A stretch of 64,000 nt of DNA from Echinococcus granulosus. Taxonomy: Eukaryota; Platyhelminthes; Cestoda; Cyclophyllidea; Taeniidae. Positions 39,020-50,343 of the stretch are shown piece after piece (within the stretch, counting starts at the first letter, position 1; every line of letters starts with the position of its first letter). The notes beneath the pieces were generated by a model, which was given only the letters and a program-made list of their open reading frames with translations, was not told where the DNA came from and ran no database searches. Position numbers and translations under genes: made by a program. Where the stretch lies: contig NW_020170427.1 in the NCBI RefSeq assembly GCF_000524195.1, positions 80,627-144,626 on the forward strand, written 5' to 3'.

Positions 39020-39650
39020 AGCAGGTTTAATGCCGATTTCAACAACTCGAGGTTAAAGCCTCGGGACACACTGTCTCGTCAGATCAGATGGCACTTAATG
39101 AAGACCGCACAAGGCAAGTGAGGTCAGGGACCAGCGCCAAACAATTAGATAGAAATTCGGAGTCTCTCAGATTTTTAGGCTACTACAGGCGTTGTCGAAT
39201 ACTTTACTAAGATCGCAAGCCCGTTGCGTAAACTGATGAAGAAGTAGGCAAATGGAACTTCAAATGAGAAAACGAGCATAATGAAACGTTTAAAAAAATA
39301 AAGTAAAAAGGAAGGGGACACATAATCGCCTAGGCGGGTAACAAACTCAGCAAGAAAATGAAGCCGAAAAGTGCTGCTTAGCTTATCGTGGACCATTCGC
39401 TATCTTCACAATGGTAAGATTCTTTAGGCATTACCTAAAGACAAGGAAAACCATAGTGAAAATTGGTAGCTGGCTAGCACCCGGAGAAAAAACAACGAAG
39501 GAGGTAGACCCTCTAAAATGTCTGTTCCTTCTGGCGGATGAGTTAGGTTAGAGTGGTACAGCATCCTCCCAAATCGTTGTCTTTGATTATTCGGCAGCCA
39601 AAAATGGTTTTAAGATGGGGCGCACAGAATCCAAAGTGTTCCTTGGTGTT
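39020..39650 (+). mobile_element. Decayed Ty3/gypsy reverse transcriptase/RNase H fragment
   Basis: Plus-strand pieces in different frames match the reverse transcriptase C-terminus and connection: G-H-T-V-S-S (39064-39081), A-L-N-E-D-R-T-R-Q-V-R, then F-L-G-Y-Y-R-R (39172-39192) and, one frameshift later, Y-F-T-K-I-A-S-P-L-R-K-L (to about 39235). A weaker RNase H-like stretch follows at 39521-39650. Stops and shifts make it non-functional. It lies opposite in orientation to the integrase fragment 1 kb away. Confidence 0.7.
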
Positions 39651-40429
39651 ATTTTTACTACTAGAATTTAAATCCGGGGTTTTTATATGCCTTTAGAGAT
39701 TCGTAATCATTGACTGCATCCTGCCTACAAGGCATATTTAAACCAGCACGTATTTTGGAAGCAATAAACACAAAAACTAGAGTTCTGCCGAAACTATGAA
39801 CATGATATATGGATTAGAAAATAATTACTAAGGTGCTTGGATTGGAAAAATAACAAACCATATTTGATTACTAGAGATTCCATCAAGAGCATTACCAGTG
39901 ACAGTTAAAGTAATGCAAATTTCCTGCTTGGCAGGAAAGCAAAATTAAATTATGAGGTTTGCTTAAATTGGTAGAACACGTCTTTGTGCAAAATGAACTA
40001 GTGTTTTTCAGTGTTGGTGAAAGCGGGTTCCCCTGTCTGATTATCAACCAGTTCTCCTTTACTATTTTTCAATTGCACTATACAAGGATATTGTTTGTAT
40101 CTGTACATTTGATGCAAGAGGCAAACTTAGTGCAGATTTTTTATTGTTTGCTACTAATGTAGCTGTTTTAAAAGCACACCAGCAATAACGAGGACAACCT
40201 GAATACTAGTCTAACCTAATTAAATTTGTCTCCCCAAAACCGTTTGAATTAGTTCAGCAGTTTATTAAATGTATTTTGTCCTATAATCATAATGTTTATG
40301 TTATCGAAATTCCTGTTGTCAACTTCGAACGTTTTGTTTAGTGTGTCTGTCGTGTGGGTTTGGTTCTGTGTTGCTGTTCCACATTATAAACTTTAAGTAA
40401 ACGATCCGGACACTTCCGTTTTGAATAAC

Positions 40430-43400
40430 ATGCAGCCTGAAGATAGTGCTGCGGAAAGTCCTGCGGGAGTTTACTTAGATGGATCAACGTTTCTCAACAA
40501 TACGGCCATTGGTAGTATTCCTTAACCTGCACACTTTGTAGGCCTTGTTGGACTAAAGAACCTAGGAAATACATGTTTTATGAATTCTGCATTACAGATT
40601 CTAGCCAACTGGTATGTCTCCCTCGTTTTATTTATTATTGAAAATTAGTCACCCGTTTACAAAGTTATTTTTCGCACGTGTACAAACATTACCAATCACA
40701 TCGCAAGTTCCACTGTCGAAGGCTTATCTGGGTTTGCTTTTCGAAATGGGCCATCTGGAAGACCAAGAGGATGTGCCACGTCCTACCTGGCCCTCATATA
40801 GACGTTCTGCTGCTTCTCCTTATAATGTCCTAGACGTTATTCGAATCTCGTACCCCATGTTTCGCGGAGTGTTTCAACACGACTCGCAGGAGTTTATGCG
40901 GGCTTTTTTGAGTGATATTCATGACGAACTGAAATTTAGACCCTTTGACGACTCAAAGTTTCCTTGTACACCGACCCCAGCAGGATGCAGTAAGTTTATC
41001 TTCACTGCGTACCCTACAACCAATTAAATGTAATAACTTTATTTGAAGTGTGGTATATTAGTTCCCAAAGCTATTTGCGGAGTTTAATTTAGCGCAATCT
41101 GTTTTCTGACATCATTTTATCTCTTCGGTATCATGATCCTCATTTTGTAACTTTGCTGAATGCATAAGTATTGACATTTACTATTTCTATGCTTTGATGA
41201 ATAGAAGTAGCCTGGATACAGGAAATAAGTTTATGGTATTGCTATTATTTTGCCATTTCGTTAATGGTTCACTCTTTGAAATCCTTCTAGTTCATTCTAA
41301 TTAGCCACAATATATCTTGATTTACCTCTCCACCAGCGACATTGAATTCAAACAGTGTGACAGATGGGAACAGGAACCTTTGCAAAAGACCGGCGAAAAA
41401 CAAACGGCCTAAAAAGCGGAAAACGAGGGTTACGAGGGACGAGAGCCCCGCAAACGAAAGTAGTTCTCCTCTCTCCTCTAGCCCTGTGATGGACGTCTTT
41501 CAAGGTGGAACAGTGACTTGCATTAAGTGCCTCTCATGCGAGAAGGTAAGCTTCCTTCTCATGACTCCTGTAGCGCTGTCGGAGTTAATTTCTATCGCCG
41601 CATCTCTTTCATTCTCGCATAGATTTTCCATCGAAACGAGGTCTTCCTGGACCTCTCCCTTCCAATAGCAACCTCTCAATCAAAACCAAAGATAACTGAC
41701 ACAACCCAGTTGCCACCGTCGACCCCTCCTTCACCTCTTCTTCCTCCCCCACCCCCGAGATTACCACCTCCCATCACTACCACCGCCGTCTCATCCTCCT
41801 CTGTCGTAACGAGCAGCAAGCAATTCCTGGGAAACTCGGACTCTGAGGGCTTTTTCTACTGGGCTTCCTTCTACCTTCTCTTAGCAATAGCCTGGCTCAA
41901 GAGCGTCCCTCCGATTCCTCTGGTCGCCTCCTACATGGCTCTCATCACCTCCTGGGTCAAAAGGTCCGCTTTAAGTTGGGGTTATACCACGCCCGGAGTC
42001 GGTAACAAGTGTGTATCCTCGTCTTGTGTGAACCTCGTTCCCCTCTCCCCTCCACTTCATAATCATGCTTAGTATGGCAGCACTTACAACTGCATTCATT
42101 AGACTAACTTGAGAGATCTCATAAGCATGACTGGATCGGGTACAATAATATTGATCACCCGAAGTGATAATATCATTCACACTCACTTTTTGTAATTACT
42201 GGGCGCTTATTTGATTGTGCCCTATCATATTAGTTTGACAGCAGACGCTCACTCACCCTTGACTAACGGTTTTGCGACTCGTCTCCCACTGTATTTTTAC
42301 TGGTCTATTTAATCATTTTAGCTTTTCTTACATCTTCAATATCTTTTCAGCCTAATTTGGAACCCGCAAATTGAGTTGGAGGACTGCTTGGACGCATTTT
42401 TTGATGTTGATGAACTCTCCGGTGAAAACCAGTACTACTGTGAAAACTGTTCAAGGTAGTTTGTCTCATAACTGATTGACGATCACCTGGTCCTGAGCTC
42501 GTGCAAATCGCTTTGAGTAGCCACTTGTTGCATTTACCGACACTTGCCGCTTGGCATGCATACTATCCGAAGTTGGGAGTGTTTTTCATGTGCACTTCGT
42601 CTGTTACCGAAAGCTGCCTTTGGGCTTCTTGCTAATTTAAAAACTTCCATGTGCAATTAACCAGGCATGCGGCAATTTTCGATTACGGCGTACCTATAGC
42701 CGGTATGGAAAGTTGTCGCTGTGCCTCAATTTTTGTAGCTTTCTTTTATGCATGCAAAAAGGTGTCCTTTTCCTGTAGTAACTGATCGATAATTTTTCCC
42801 TAAGTGAAATACCGATATCTGTGTTTCCTTAGGCACACAAACGGACGGATGCATATGGAACTGACGAAGCTGCCCGAAGTTCTCTGTCTTCACTTAAAAC
42901 GATTTCGTCATGACTTTATTAACACCTCAAAAATACATGCCCCGGTCAACTTTCCCATGCAGCATCTCGATTTGAGAAAGTATCGCCATTCTTCCTGCCG
43001 AGATAAGGTAGTTCACTCCATTGCATTCGATTTTCAGCACTTAAACCTACTGTTAGATCTTAGACGGCACAATTAAAGGAGTGTTTGCTCTGTTCTGGGT
43101 TTTATGCAATTTTCTTAAAGTTTCATTCACTCCTGATTCAGTGCGTGGTGGTGGATTTGGTGCTTCTTAGGGTACTATTGTTCCTTAAAAGTTCTAATAG
43201 TCGTAGGATGTCTGTGAAGAATCTGGATCTAGCCCTAACTACGTGTGTGTCCTCGTAGGTGTGCGAATACGACTTGGTTGGGGTGGTGTGTCACTCGGGA
43301 ACGGTGCGATTTGGCCACTACTACACGTACGCCCTCAACTTTGGCGATGGTGAGTGGTACGAATTCAACGACTCCTCTGTCCAGCATGTTGATGCCGATA

Positions 43401-45787
43401 CGGTGACTTCCCTCTCTTCTGCAGCCTATGTTCTCTTCTACCGGTGCGTCTTTCGTTTTAATCTTCCCGCCTTTTAAGCCTTCGTAATCTTTAATAGTCT
43501 CAATATCACCATGTCACTCAAGGTCCATCCATCCATTCATCACAGAATCATACCCTTATCTCCCCCTTAATTTATTCCCGACCCATCCACCCATTCGCCA
43601 ATCCATATACATTCATCAATTCCAGATCTGTCTATGCAAAAATATTCTCTCCTCGTCTATTCTTTTTTCACAATGCATTCGTTTCAGATTTATCCCTCCC
43701 AGATACAATCATTTATTTCGTTTTTATTCTATCAATTCATCCATTTACTCCGACAAGGTTCGATCACTCGGGTTTGGTCATCTATCTTAGAAGTGCTTTT
43801 TCATCCTATATCCATCTATTAATCTGTCCCAGAACGATGTATCATCCTATTCACACATTTAGACCTCCTATATCCGTACTTTCATCTTCTTTCTTTAGAA
43901 AACGTCAGGACTTCATCCAACCTATTCGAGAAAAATTTACAATCTCGGTACGTTCAGCTTCCTTATTTCCTCCTCTGGCAGGAGTGTTCTTTTCAACCGA
44001 GAATGGAATGATCCACGTTTTTTTGCTCGCTGGCAGGAGTCCCCACAGGTGGTCTACATAAGCGTGCACTGGCTCCTCCGATTTTCCGAATTCGCTGACC
44101 CTGGACCAATTACAAACTCTGATTTCCTCTGCAATCACGGTGCTCTTCAACCGCTTCTTGCTCCAGCATTTGACAAACACGTCGCCGCGATTTCTGAGGA
44201 TGTGTGGAATTTCCTCTCTTCTCAGTGAGTCTTCGCGTCTTACACCTTTCTTTACCAAACATGTTTTGCTACTTTAATTAAATAAGTGAACCGCAATTTT
44301 TCGTGATTTTTCACCCTGTTAAAAATTTGAAAACGTCTTGTAGATTTTCACCCTGGTAATCCCATTTGTAATTTTCACTATTAGGCTTTGATCTGTCGGC
44401 CTTTTTAAAGAACACTTGTGTAATTTTTCCATGTGCTTATCTCTTTTGTACCGTTCGTGTAGATTTGGTGGCGGGCCTTTTGTCACTACCCTACATCCCT
44501 GCAAAGTTTGTGTGGAGAAGCTGGAGATACTAGACGCTCGTCGTCAAGCGGAACGGGAAGCCTTCCAGGAAGCCGAGAAGGAATCAGAATTCTTGTTTAT
44601 CATCAATTTGGACTGGTTCAATGCTTGGGCTGATTTCGTCTGCCGTCGGGAAATCGGTTTGTTCGACTTTCTCCCCCTGTGCTCACGGTTTAGTCAAGCA
44701 ACATAAGTGATTGCATTTGTTTTGCAGAGCCACCTGGACCAATTTCCAATTCAGTCATCTTAGAGGTGCCACGAGCGGTGCCTGGTACCTACCGAATCCG
44801 TTTTGGAATCGCCCCTACTAAGTATGATTGGCTAACTCAACCTCAATGGGCTTTCCTCTTTTCCATATACGGTGGAGGTCCCGAGTTCTCAATTAGGAAC
44901 TCATCTTACTCAGAAAAAAAAGACATTTGAAGCAGAGGAGGGTAAAGTGGAGGCTATGGATGGCATTGAATACGAGCAAGAGGCGGAAGGGGATGTACTG
45001 AGGGCAGACACTGGACTGGAGGAAATCGATAACAAGTCATCATCCTCCACCTCCCTCTATCCGGTGAACGATGAACCCTTTTCCTCTGTCAGAGGTGCAT
45101 CTTCCCTTTCTCTATCTCCAATGATGGAAAACTCCCCAATGGTAAGGCATCTTCTCTGACGCCTTATAATACAGTCACAACACGCTGATTTTGCGCAAAA
45201 TGTGGGGTGATTTAACGAGGATATATGGTACTTAGGATTTTGAATAAGAGGCTGTTTTACTGACTTAAAGTTGCTTGAGGTTTTATAAAAATTATGAATC
45301 ATAGTTGAATGGCATTCATCTGTCAGGACAAAAATTTATGGGCTAGTTTTGAGTCATTTTGTTAAACTTTGTTCTATCCCTAAACTGAGTTTTAGTTTCC
45401 TTTTTTCAGGCTGGCACTGGACCACTGGAAAGCGTCTTATTCTTGAAGTCTCCTCTATTCAGAGCTTACGTTCAACCACGATCAGCCTCAGTAGCCTGTT
45501 CCAAACCCGAGAGTCCCTTTGCGGGTGACGTGCGCTCCCAATCGGTCAACGATTTTTCCCTCTTGAACGGTGATCGAACCAGCGTGCGGTCCTCCTCGCC
45601 CCTACAATCCAGTGCCTTCGGTGACGCTGCTGAATGCACTGGGTTTAATCGGGACAAAAAGATGGAGTGGGATGGTGCGTTGCGGGAGCTTAAGGAGACC
45701 CTACCAAATGGAGCTGTGAATGGAGAGAGGGAAAAGGAAAAAGGAGAAGAGGAAGAGGAGGTGTGCCAAGAGAGTCTTGTGGCATAA
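40430..45787 (+). CDS. Ubiquitin carboxyl-terminal hydrolase, USP20/USP33-like
   Basis: This is a cysteine protease that removes ubiquitin. Exons: 40430-40511, 40542-40611, 40649-40989, 41337-41545, 41623-42008, 42351-42455, 42833-43007, 43259-43443, 43899-43947, 44037-44224, 44463-44656, 44728-44930 (first in-frame stop, 728 residues). Catalytic Cys39 lies in GNTCFMN; the Cys pairs CIKC and CENC suggest a zinc finger; FGHYYTY holds the catalytic His and EFNDSSV the Asp/Asn box. Two DUSP domains follow (VYISVHW...FGGGP; NLDWFNAW...EPPGPI...YGGGP), the pair typical of USP20/33. The N-terminal UBP zinc finger of the human proteins is not seen. Just after YGGGPEFSIRN, an A8 run (44914-44921) shifts the frame to a stop at 44928. 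The other frame stays open, uses donor ATG|GTAAGG at 45141 and acceptor at 45411, and ends at 45787. The true protein probably includes this Ser/Glu-rich tail. Introns of 30 and 37 bp lie at the 5' end. Confidence 0.88.
44914..44921 (+). other. A8 run where the USP reading frame breaks
   Basis: With eight A bases the DUSP frame stops seven bases later. With seven it would run on into the open downstream frame and join the last exon. No GT..AG intron of sensible length fixes the frame without deleting the conserved YGGGP end; a 55-bp candidate (44878-44932) would. A base-count error, a polymorphism or slippage are the possible causes. Confidence 0.6.
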
Positions 45788-48700
45788 ATGGATGTCCCCT
45801 TAAAGAAGCGCAGATATGTGATCTCTCCCCTCTATTGTCCTTGTTTTTACCCCCCACTCCATGCTTTTGTATTCATATGATTTCAAATAGGGGGGTAGGC
45901 TTGAGATTTCTTCCCCCCTCACTGTCTTATTTTGAGATTTTTGAGTTGTTCATTCTTCGGTTAAGTGTTAAGAGTTGGCAGTTGATAAAGCTGAGTTTTA
46001 CGTATCAAGTTTGATTGTCCGTATGCGCGAAAGTTATGATTGGTATTTCATCAGACGACAAAGTAGTGTATGAACACTTCCACGCTAGACTGGACTTTGA
46101 GCAAAAGTGCACCCAAGGTTCCTATTTTGTTAGCGTAGCATAGCACCTAGCATCTTTTGATGATCGTACGAATTTTCTTCTCTGTTAATTGCGGTGTTTG
46201 CATTTGCGGTCAAATGGGTCAGTGCTGCCGAAAACTGAATAGAATTGCAGCGTCAAGTGATTGGTCAGTAAATCGTTGTCAGGGTCAAGCGTCACATTGG
46301 GGGGGAGTAGGTTATTAGTGTGAACCTGCTAACTCTAAACAAGCTTTTCTCGTTCACAAGTGGTCGTACCTGATTATCAGGCGGTTAAGTTTAACCTATT
46401 TGATCTTTATAATTGTTAAAAATGGATGAGACGACATGAGATAAGTTTCCTATGTTTATATTATGCCGAAGCTTTCATCCATTCCAATGAATGCGGATTT
46501 TAGTCTTCAAAAATTGTGCCAAATTTTGTCAGGTGTCTTGGATGAGGCTAACGTTCGGTTTACTCTGGTGTGGTAATTTTTGGATCAGATTCCTTCGTAT
46601 GGACGAATCCAGGCATCGTGCTCAATCCGGGTTTTTAGAATTCAAACAGAGTTGTGTCACAGCCCCGCGGCTACGCTCATTTGATTACTCACCCCGCTTT
46701 ACGTTCTCGTAGACTCTGCAAAATTATCATGAACACAGGTTACTAAATGAGTCAATTGAAGTAGGTTAGGCTTGTTAGATTACTCGGATCAACACCCGTG
46801 TCTCAAAAGGGTTCACTTTTGTGTCCTCAGAATCAAACCAAGATATTTGTTTAGCCAACCGTGGGAATGGAATCGTCACGGCATTGAAATCAAAGCTTGA
46901 TTTATTTGGGTTCAAGATAGGTTCCCGAATTTCCAACAATGCAGGATGTGCAAGACTATTTTGAAAATCCATCATCTCACCCTCGAATTGAGATGGGACA
47001 AGCCTGGTAGATGCATTAACTAGGTTGAATTTATTCATTAAGATCATTTTTTGGACGCTTAGAAAGTGACACCCAACTGTATTGGGCGGCCAGCTTAGCT
47101 CCTCACTTCAGTCTCCCCCAAAGTCAACACTAGGACATAAAGTGTACAGCCGACGTAGAGAAGGGCTGAGGGAATACTGGCATGATCCAAAGGCACTTTC
47201 GCCCAGCGGAAGTGTGAAAGCAGAGCCTTAAGAACTGAACAAAATAATCCAGATATTACATCATATTCCGGACGAAGTAGAATACGGGTGTTTCACATCC
47301 ACCGACATTCGGTGGTGAGGCTACTGAATTTTCAATAGCTGAGAGTTATTCATTTAACAACTCTTAGTGATCCTGAAACAGACATATTTTTCTGTAAATG
47401 ATTATGTTAAAATCAAACGTTAAAATAAGTAACCATTCACCTGTACGCATCTATAAAATGAGCTCAATTGAAATAAGTAATTGTGTAATTTGACGAGATA
47501 AAAGCCAACTTACAAAGATTTCACGTAACTTAGCTGCTGACTCCATATTGTTTGATCTTGATTGGTCATCTACTTGGTATTTTCTTTGTCCATAAAGACC
47601 TCACTTTCTCACAAAACCGGGCAAATTTATGGCCCTGAAACCTCAGATCCCATCTCATTCTCTGTGGCATCTGCTTCTACATGTACTATTCAAGCATGAT
47701 GGGGCATGAGAAAGCTTCACGGCCTTTTCTAACCATCCTTTCTTTACATACGTGCCATTCGAGTGTCTCGAACTTGCCCCTTGAGTTTGAGGGCGGACCG
47801 CAATTGGCCAAAATTTGAACGCGTGGTCGTGGAACTGACAGCTGATTGGTAAGCTCGTGGACAAATCATGTAACGACCAGAAATTTACGCCTAGAACCGC
47901 CTGGGAGACCGCAGCAGGCATTCTCCAAAGCATCGTAAGAAAGCGATACTTTGATCACGCCCGTCCTCTTTGGGAAAGTTTTGGTAAGTATGAATTCAAC
48001 TTTACTGTTGCCCTTATTCATTTCCTCAATTAATTAAACAGGCGATAAGTCAGTCCATCCGAAAGAAACACTTTACTCATTTTCCTAAAAATAATATTCA
48101 GGTTTTACTTTGTCCCTAATGGGCAAGGAAGTTATTCAAAAACGCTTATCCAATTTGTAGGTTAGCATCTATTAGCTGGAAAAAAATTTATTAAAATACA
48201 AAGTATTTTGCTGTTATCGGATAATCTAAATATGAACACTACTTTGCCACTTTTATTCCCACAGGATGAAGTCACATTATTTCACAAGTCGGAAAGATAA
48301 AATTGTAGTGGGACGATCAGATATCTGCCATTTTACTCTGCATATGTTTCTGTTTATCTCATCTATCACTGCAGTCATTCTGCTCTAGTCATGGAATACA
48401 TCAAGTACAAGTGTAAATTACCTTCGAAAACGGCAAATGAACACTTTCAGGTTTGAGTAGAGATTGACGCGACATGCATTGTCAAAATGGCCGAGATTCA
48501 TTGTTAAATCAGTGTCATATGATTGAAAAACGAAACATTTCTGCTTGAGGGAAAAAAAATCTGAATCGGAAGCCTTGTCACTATTTTGTCTTTCCTTCAG
48601 TTTGGGCACTTTTTCTGCTGTTTATAAGGTCAGGTAAAAATTAATTGTTTAGACACTTCGCTTAAGACGGTGGTTTCACTACGTTTCTGGAAAGAAATGG

Positions 48701-49591
48701 GCGTGAAATAACCCTAAAATTATGCCAACGCAGCATATAGAATTTATCACCACGTATCCTCCTTCAGCAAATATTTTAACTTAGGTAATTATGACTAATC
48801 CTAAGAACAATTAAATTCACAGTTAAACGGTTAATATGGCAACTTAAGAGGTCGATCCATTAAAAAGTTTCTTTTCAATCTTTGATAAAGAGCAAATTAC
48901 TTCATCACGATCCAATAAAACCACTAATTATGACCGAAGTTAGGTTTAGCAAATCGGAAAAGTTAGGAAGAATTCACAAAAGAGAGAGAGAAGTAAACCA
49001 TAAAAGTAACCAACGAATTGGATTGTGCTCAAACACGGATCGCAATTTAATCAGAATTCATCAACCCAATTATCATAACTAATTCCCATTTTCAACTAAA
49101 CCACAGGATAAAAAACATTTGGTGATAAGTCATACCAAAGTCGGAAATCGAGAGTAAGGTTTTATGCAGGAGGAGTGTTTGATGACCGCAAAAGGGCGCC
49201 TCGTCACTATCATAGGCTATGTGGCTGGGAGGCGGGAGTAGAAGGAATAGGAATGAGAGCTAATGGCGCCTTCTAGTAAATTACATCGCATGTCCAGTAG
49301 AATGACTTTACACCCAATTTCGGTGAATTTATGGGAGCTGGCGTTTGTTGGTAGTGTTGGTGCTACCACCGCTGCCCCTCTCCCACCGTGTGTCTTATAA
49401 ACAAAGCGTAGTAGTTGGTATGGTGGGCAACGGAGCAGAAGGATGCACCATGATGACTAACGGGCTACGCATGCGTAGGTGCGCCGGGGTATGGGGCTAC
49501 CTCGCCTGCGCATTAGTGTTCACTCACCCCTTAATCCCCCCTATATGCCCCTACCGATAGTCGCCACACCCACGTCTAGTTAGTCGAGGAT

Positions 49592-49933
49592 TCAGGTATC
49601 AAGACGCTTCTTTTCTAGCGTTCCTCCACCTGTTAATGAGTCATGGCCAGGTAGACAGTTTAAGAATCCTGCCGTTGTTCCCAGGTCATCTCTGAAGTTG
49701 CCATCATACCCACGAGCTTTGCCATCAACGTAGAGAATCAAATGATTTAGTCCGAGGGAATACATTTGAGAAAGCTGATAAACCGCGAGGTAAAAGCAAT
49801 CTGTCAGATTAGGTGCATTTTCTTCTTCCAAGTATGCTATTAATGGGAGGCTAGGTTGCATCATTAATGCGAAAACATTTTGTTGTTTTGAACCGAGAAT
49901 CAGGTGAATGCGTGTAGGCTCGCACACTGCCAT
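49592..49933 (-). CDS. Hypothetical open frame, 113 codons
   Basis: I do not recognise this product. The predicted peptide has globular-looking composition (alternating hydrophobics such as HLILYVDG, plus acidic patches), unlike neighbouring random frames. It starts with ATG and ends in TGA or TAG context without an obvious intron. There is no signal peptide or known motif. It may be an exon of an unseen gene or a remnant of an unknown element. Chance cannot be excluded. Confidence 0.2.
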   Translation of the reverse strand: MAVCEPTRIHLILGSKQQNVFALMMQPSLPLIAYLEEENAPNLTDCFYLAVYQLSQMYSLGLNHLILYVDGKARGYDGNFRDDLGTTAGFLNCLPGHDSLTGGGTLEKKRLDT

Positions 49934-50333
49934 ATCAATTGGCTTAACATCCTCCCTCCTCCTGTAGCAAACTGGAGAAATTGTTATTCGACCCGAGGCT
50001 TCCCAAGAAAACCAGTCACAATTACTAGCTGCTCATTTTGACCATTCACATCCGCTCCCTATAAAAAAAACATTTAGTTCATTTTGTAAAAGACCATTTG
50101 ACTGTCAAGTAATATTTTTTTCTCCCAGTCCTGATTTAGGCTTGATCACTCACTCAAGATCATCGGTTGACAAATAACTTTCCCAAAGAATAAATGAACG
50201 ACAAGGTTGCAACACAAATTCCCTTTCTCCACCGACTCAATGAAATGAGTAGTCATTTCCGTGCTCATCTATGCCTCTTCTTCTTTTTTGCTTCCACACG
50301 CAAATGTCCACTATTTCTTCTGGTTTGTTGGGA

Positions 50334-50343
50334 GGGGGGGGGG
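50334..50343. repeat. G10 homopolymer
   Basis: Ten G bases in a row follow GGGA. This is a homopolymer prone to sequencing error and has no evident function. Confidence 0.8.

Larger units (their letters stand above)
36903..40429. other. Intergenic region between divergent RFC5 and USP genes
   Basis: This 3.5-kb region must contain the promoters of both divergent genes. Its middle carries degraded retrotransposon pol fragments (listed separately). 36903-37750 and 39650-40429 show no coding content I recognise. No promoter motif is clear. Confidence 0.55.

Noticed and set aside
44878..44896. 19-bp GT..AG segment that would fix the USP frame
   Set aside because: It is shorter than any plausible intron and would delete the conserved end of the DUSP domain.
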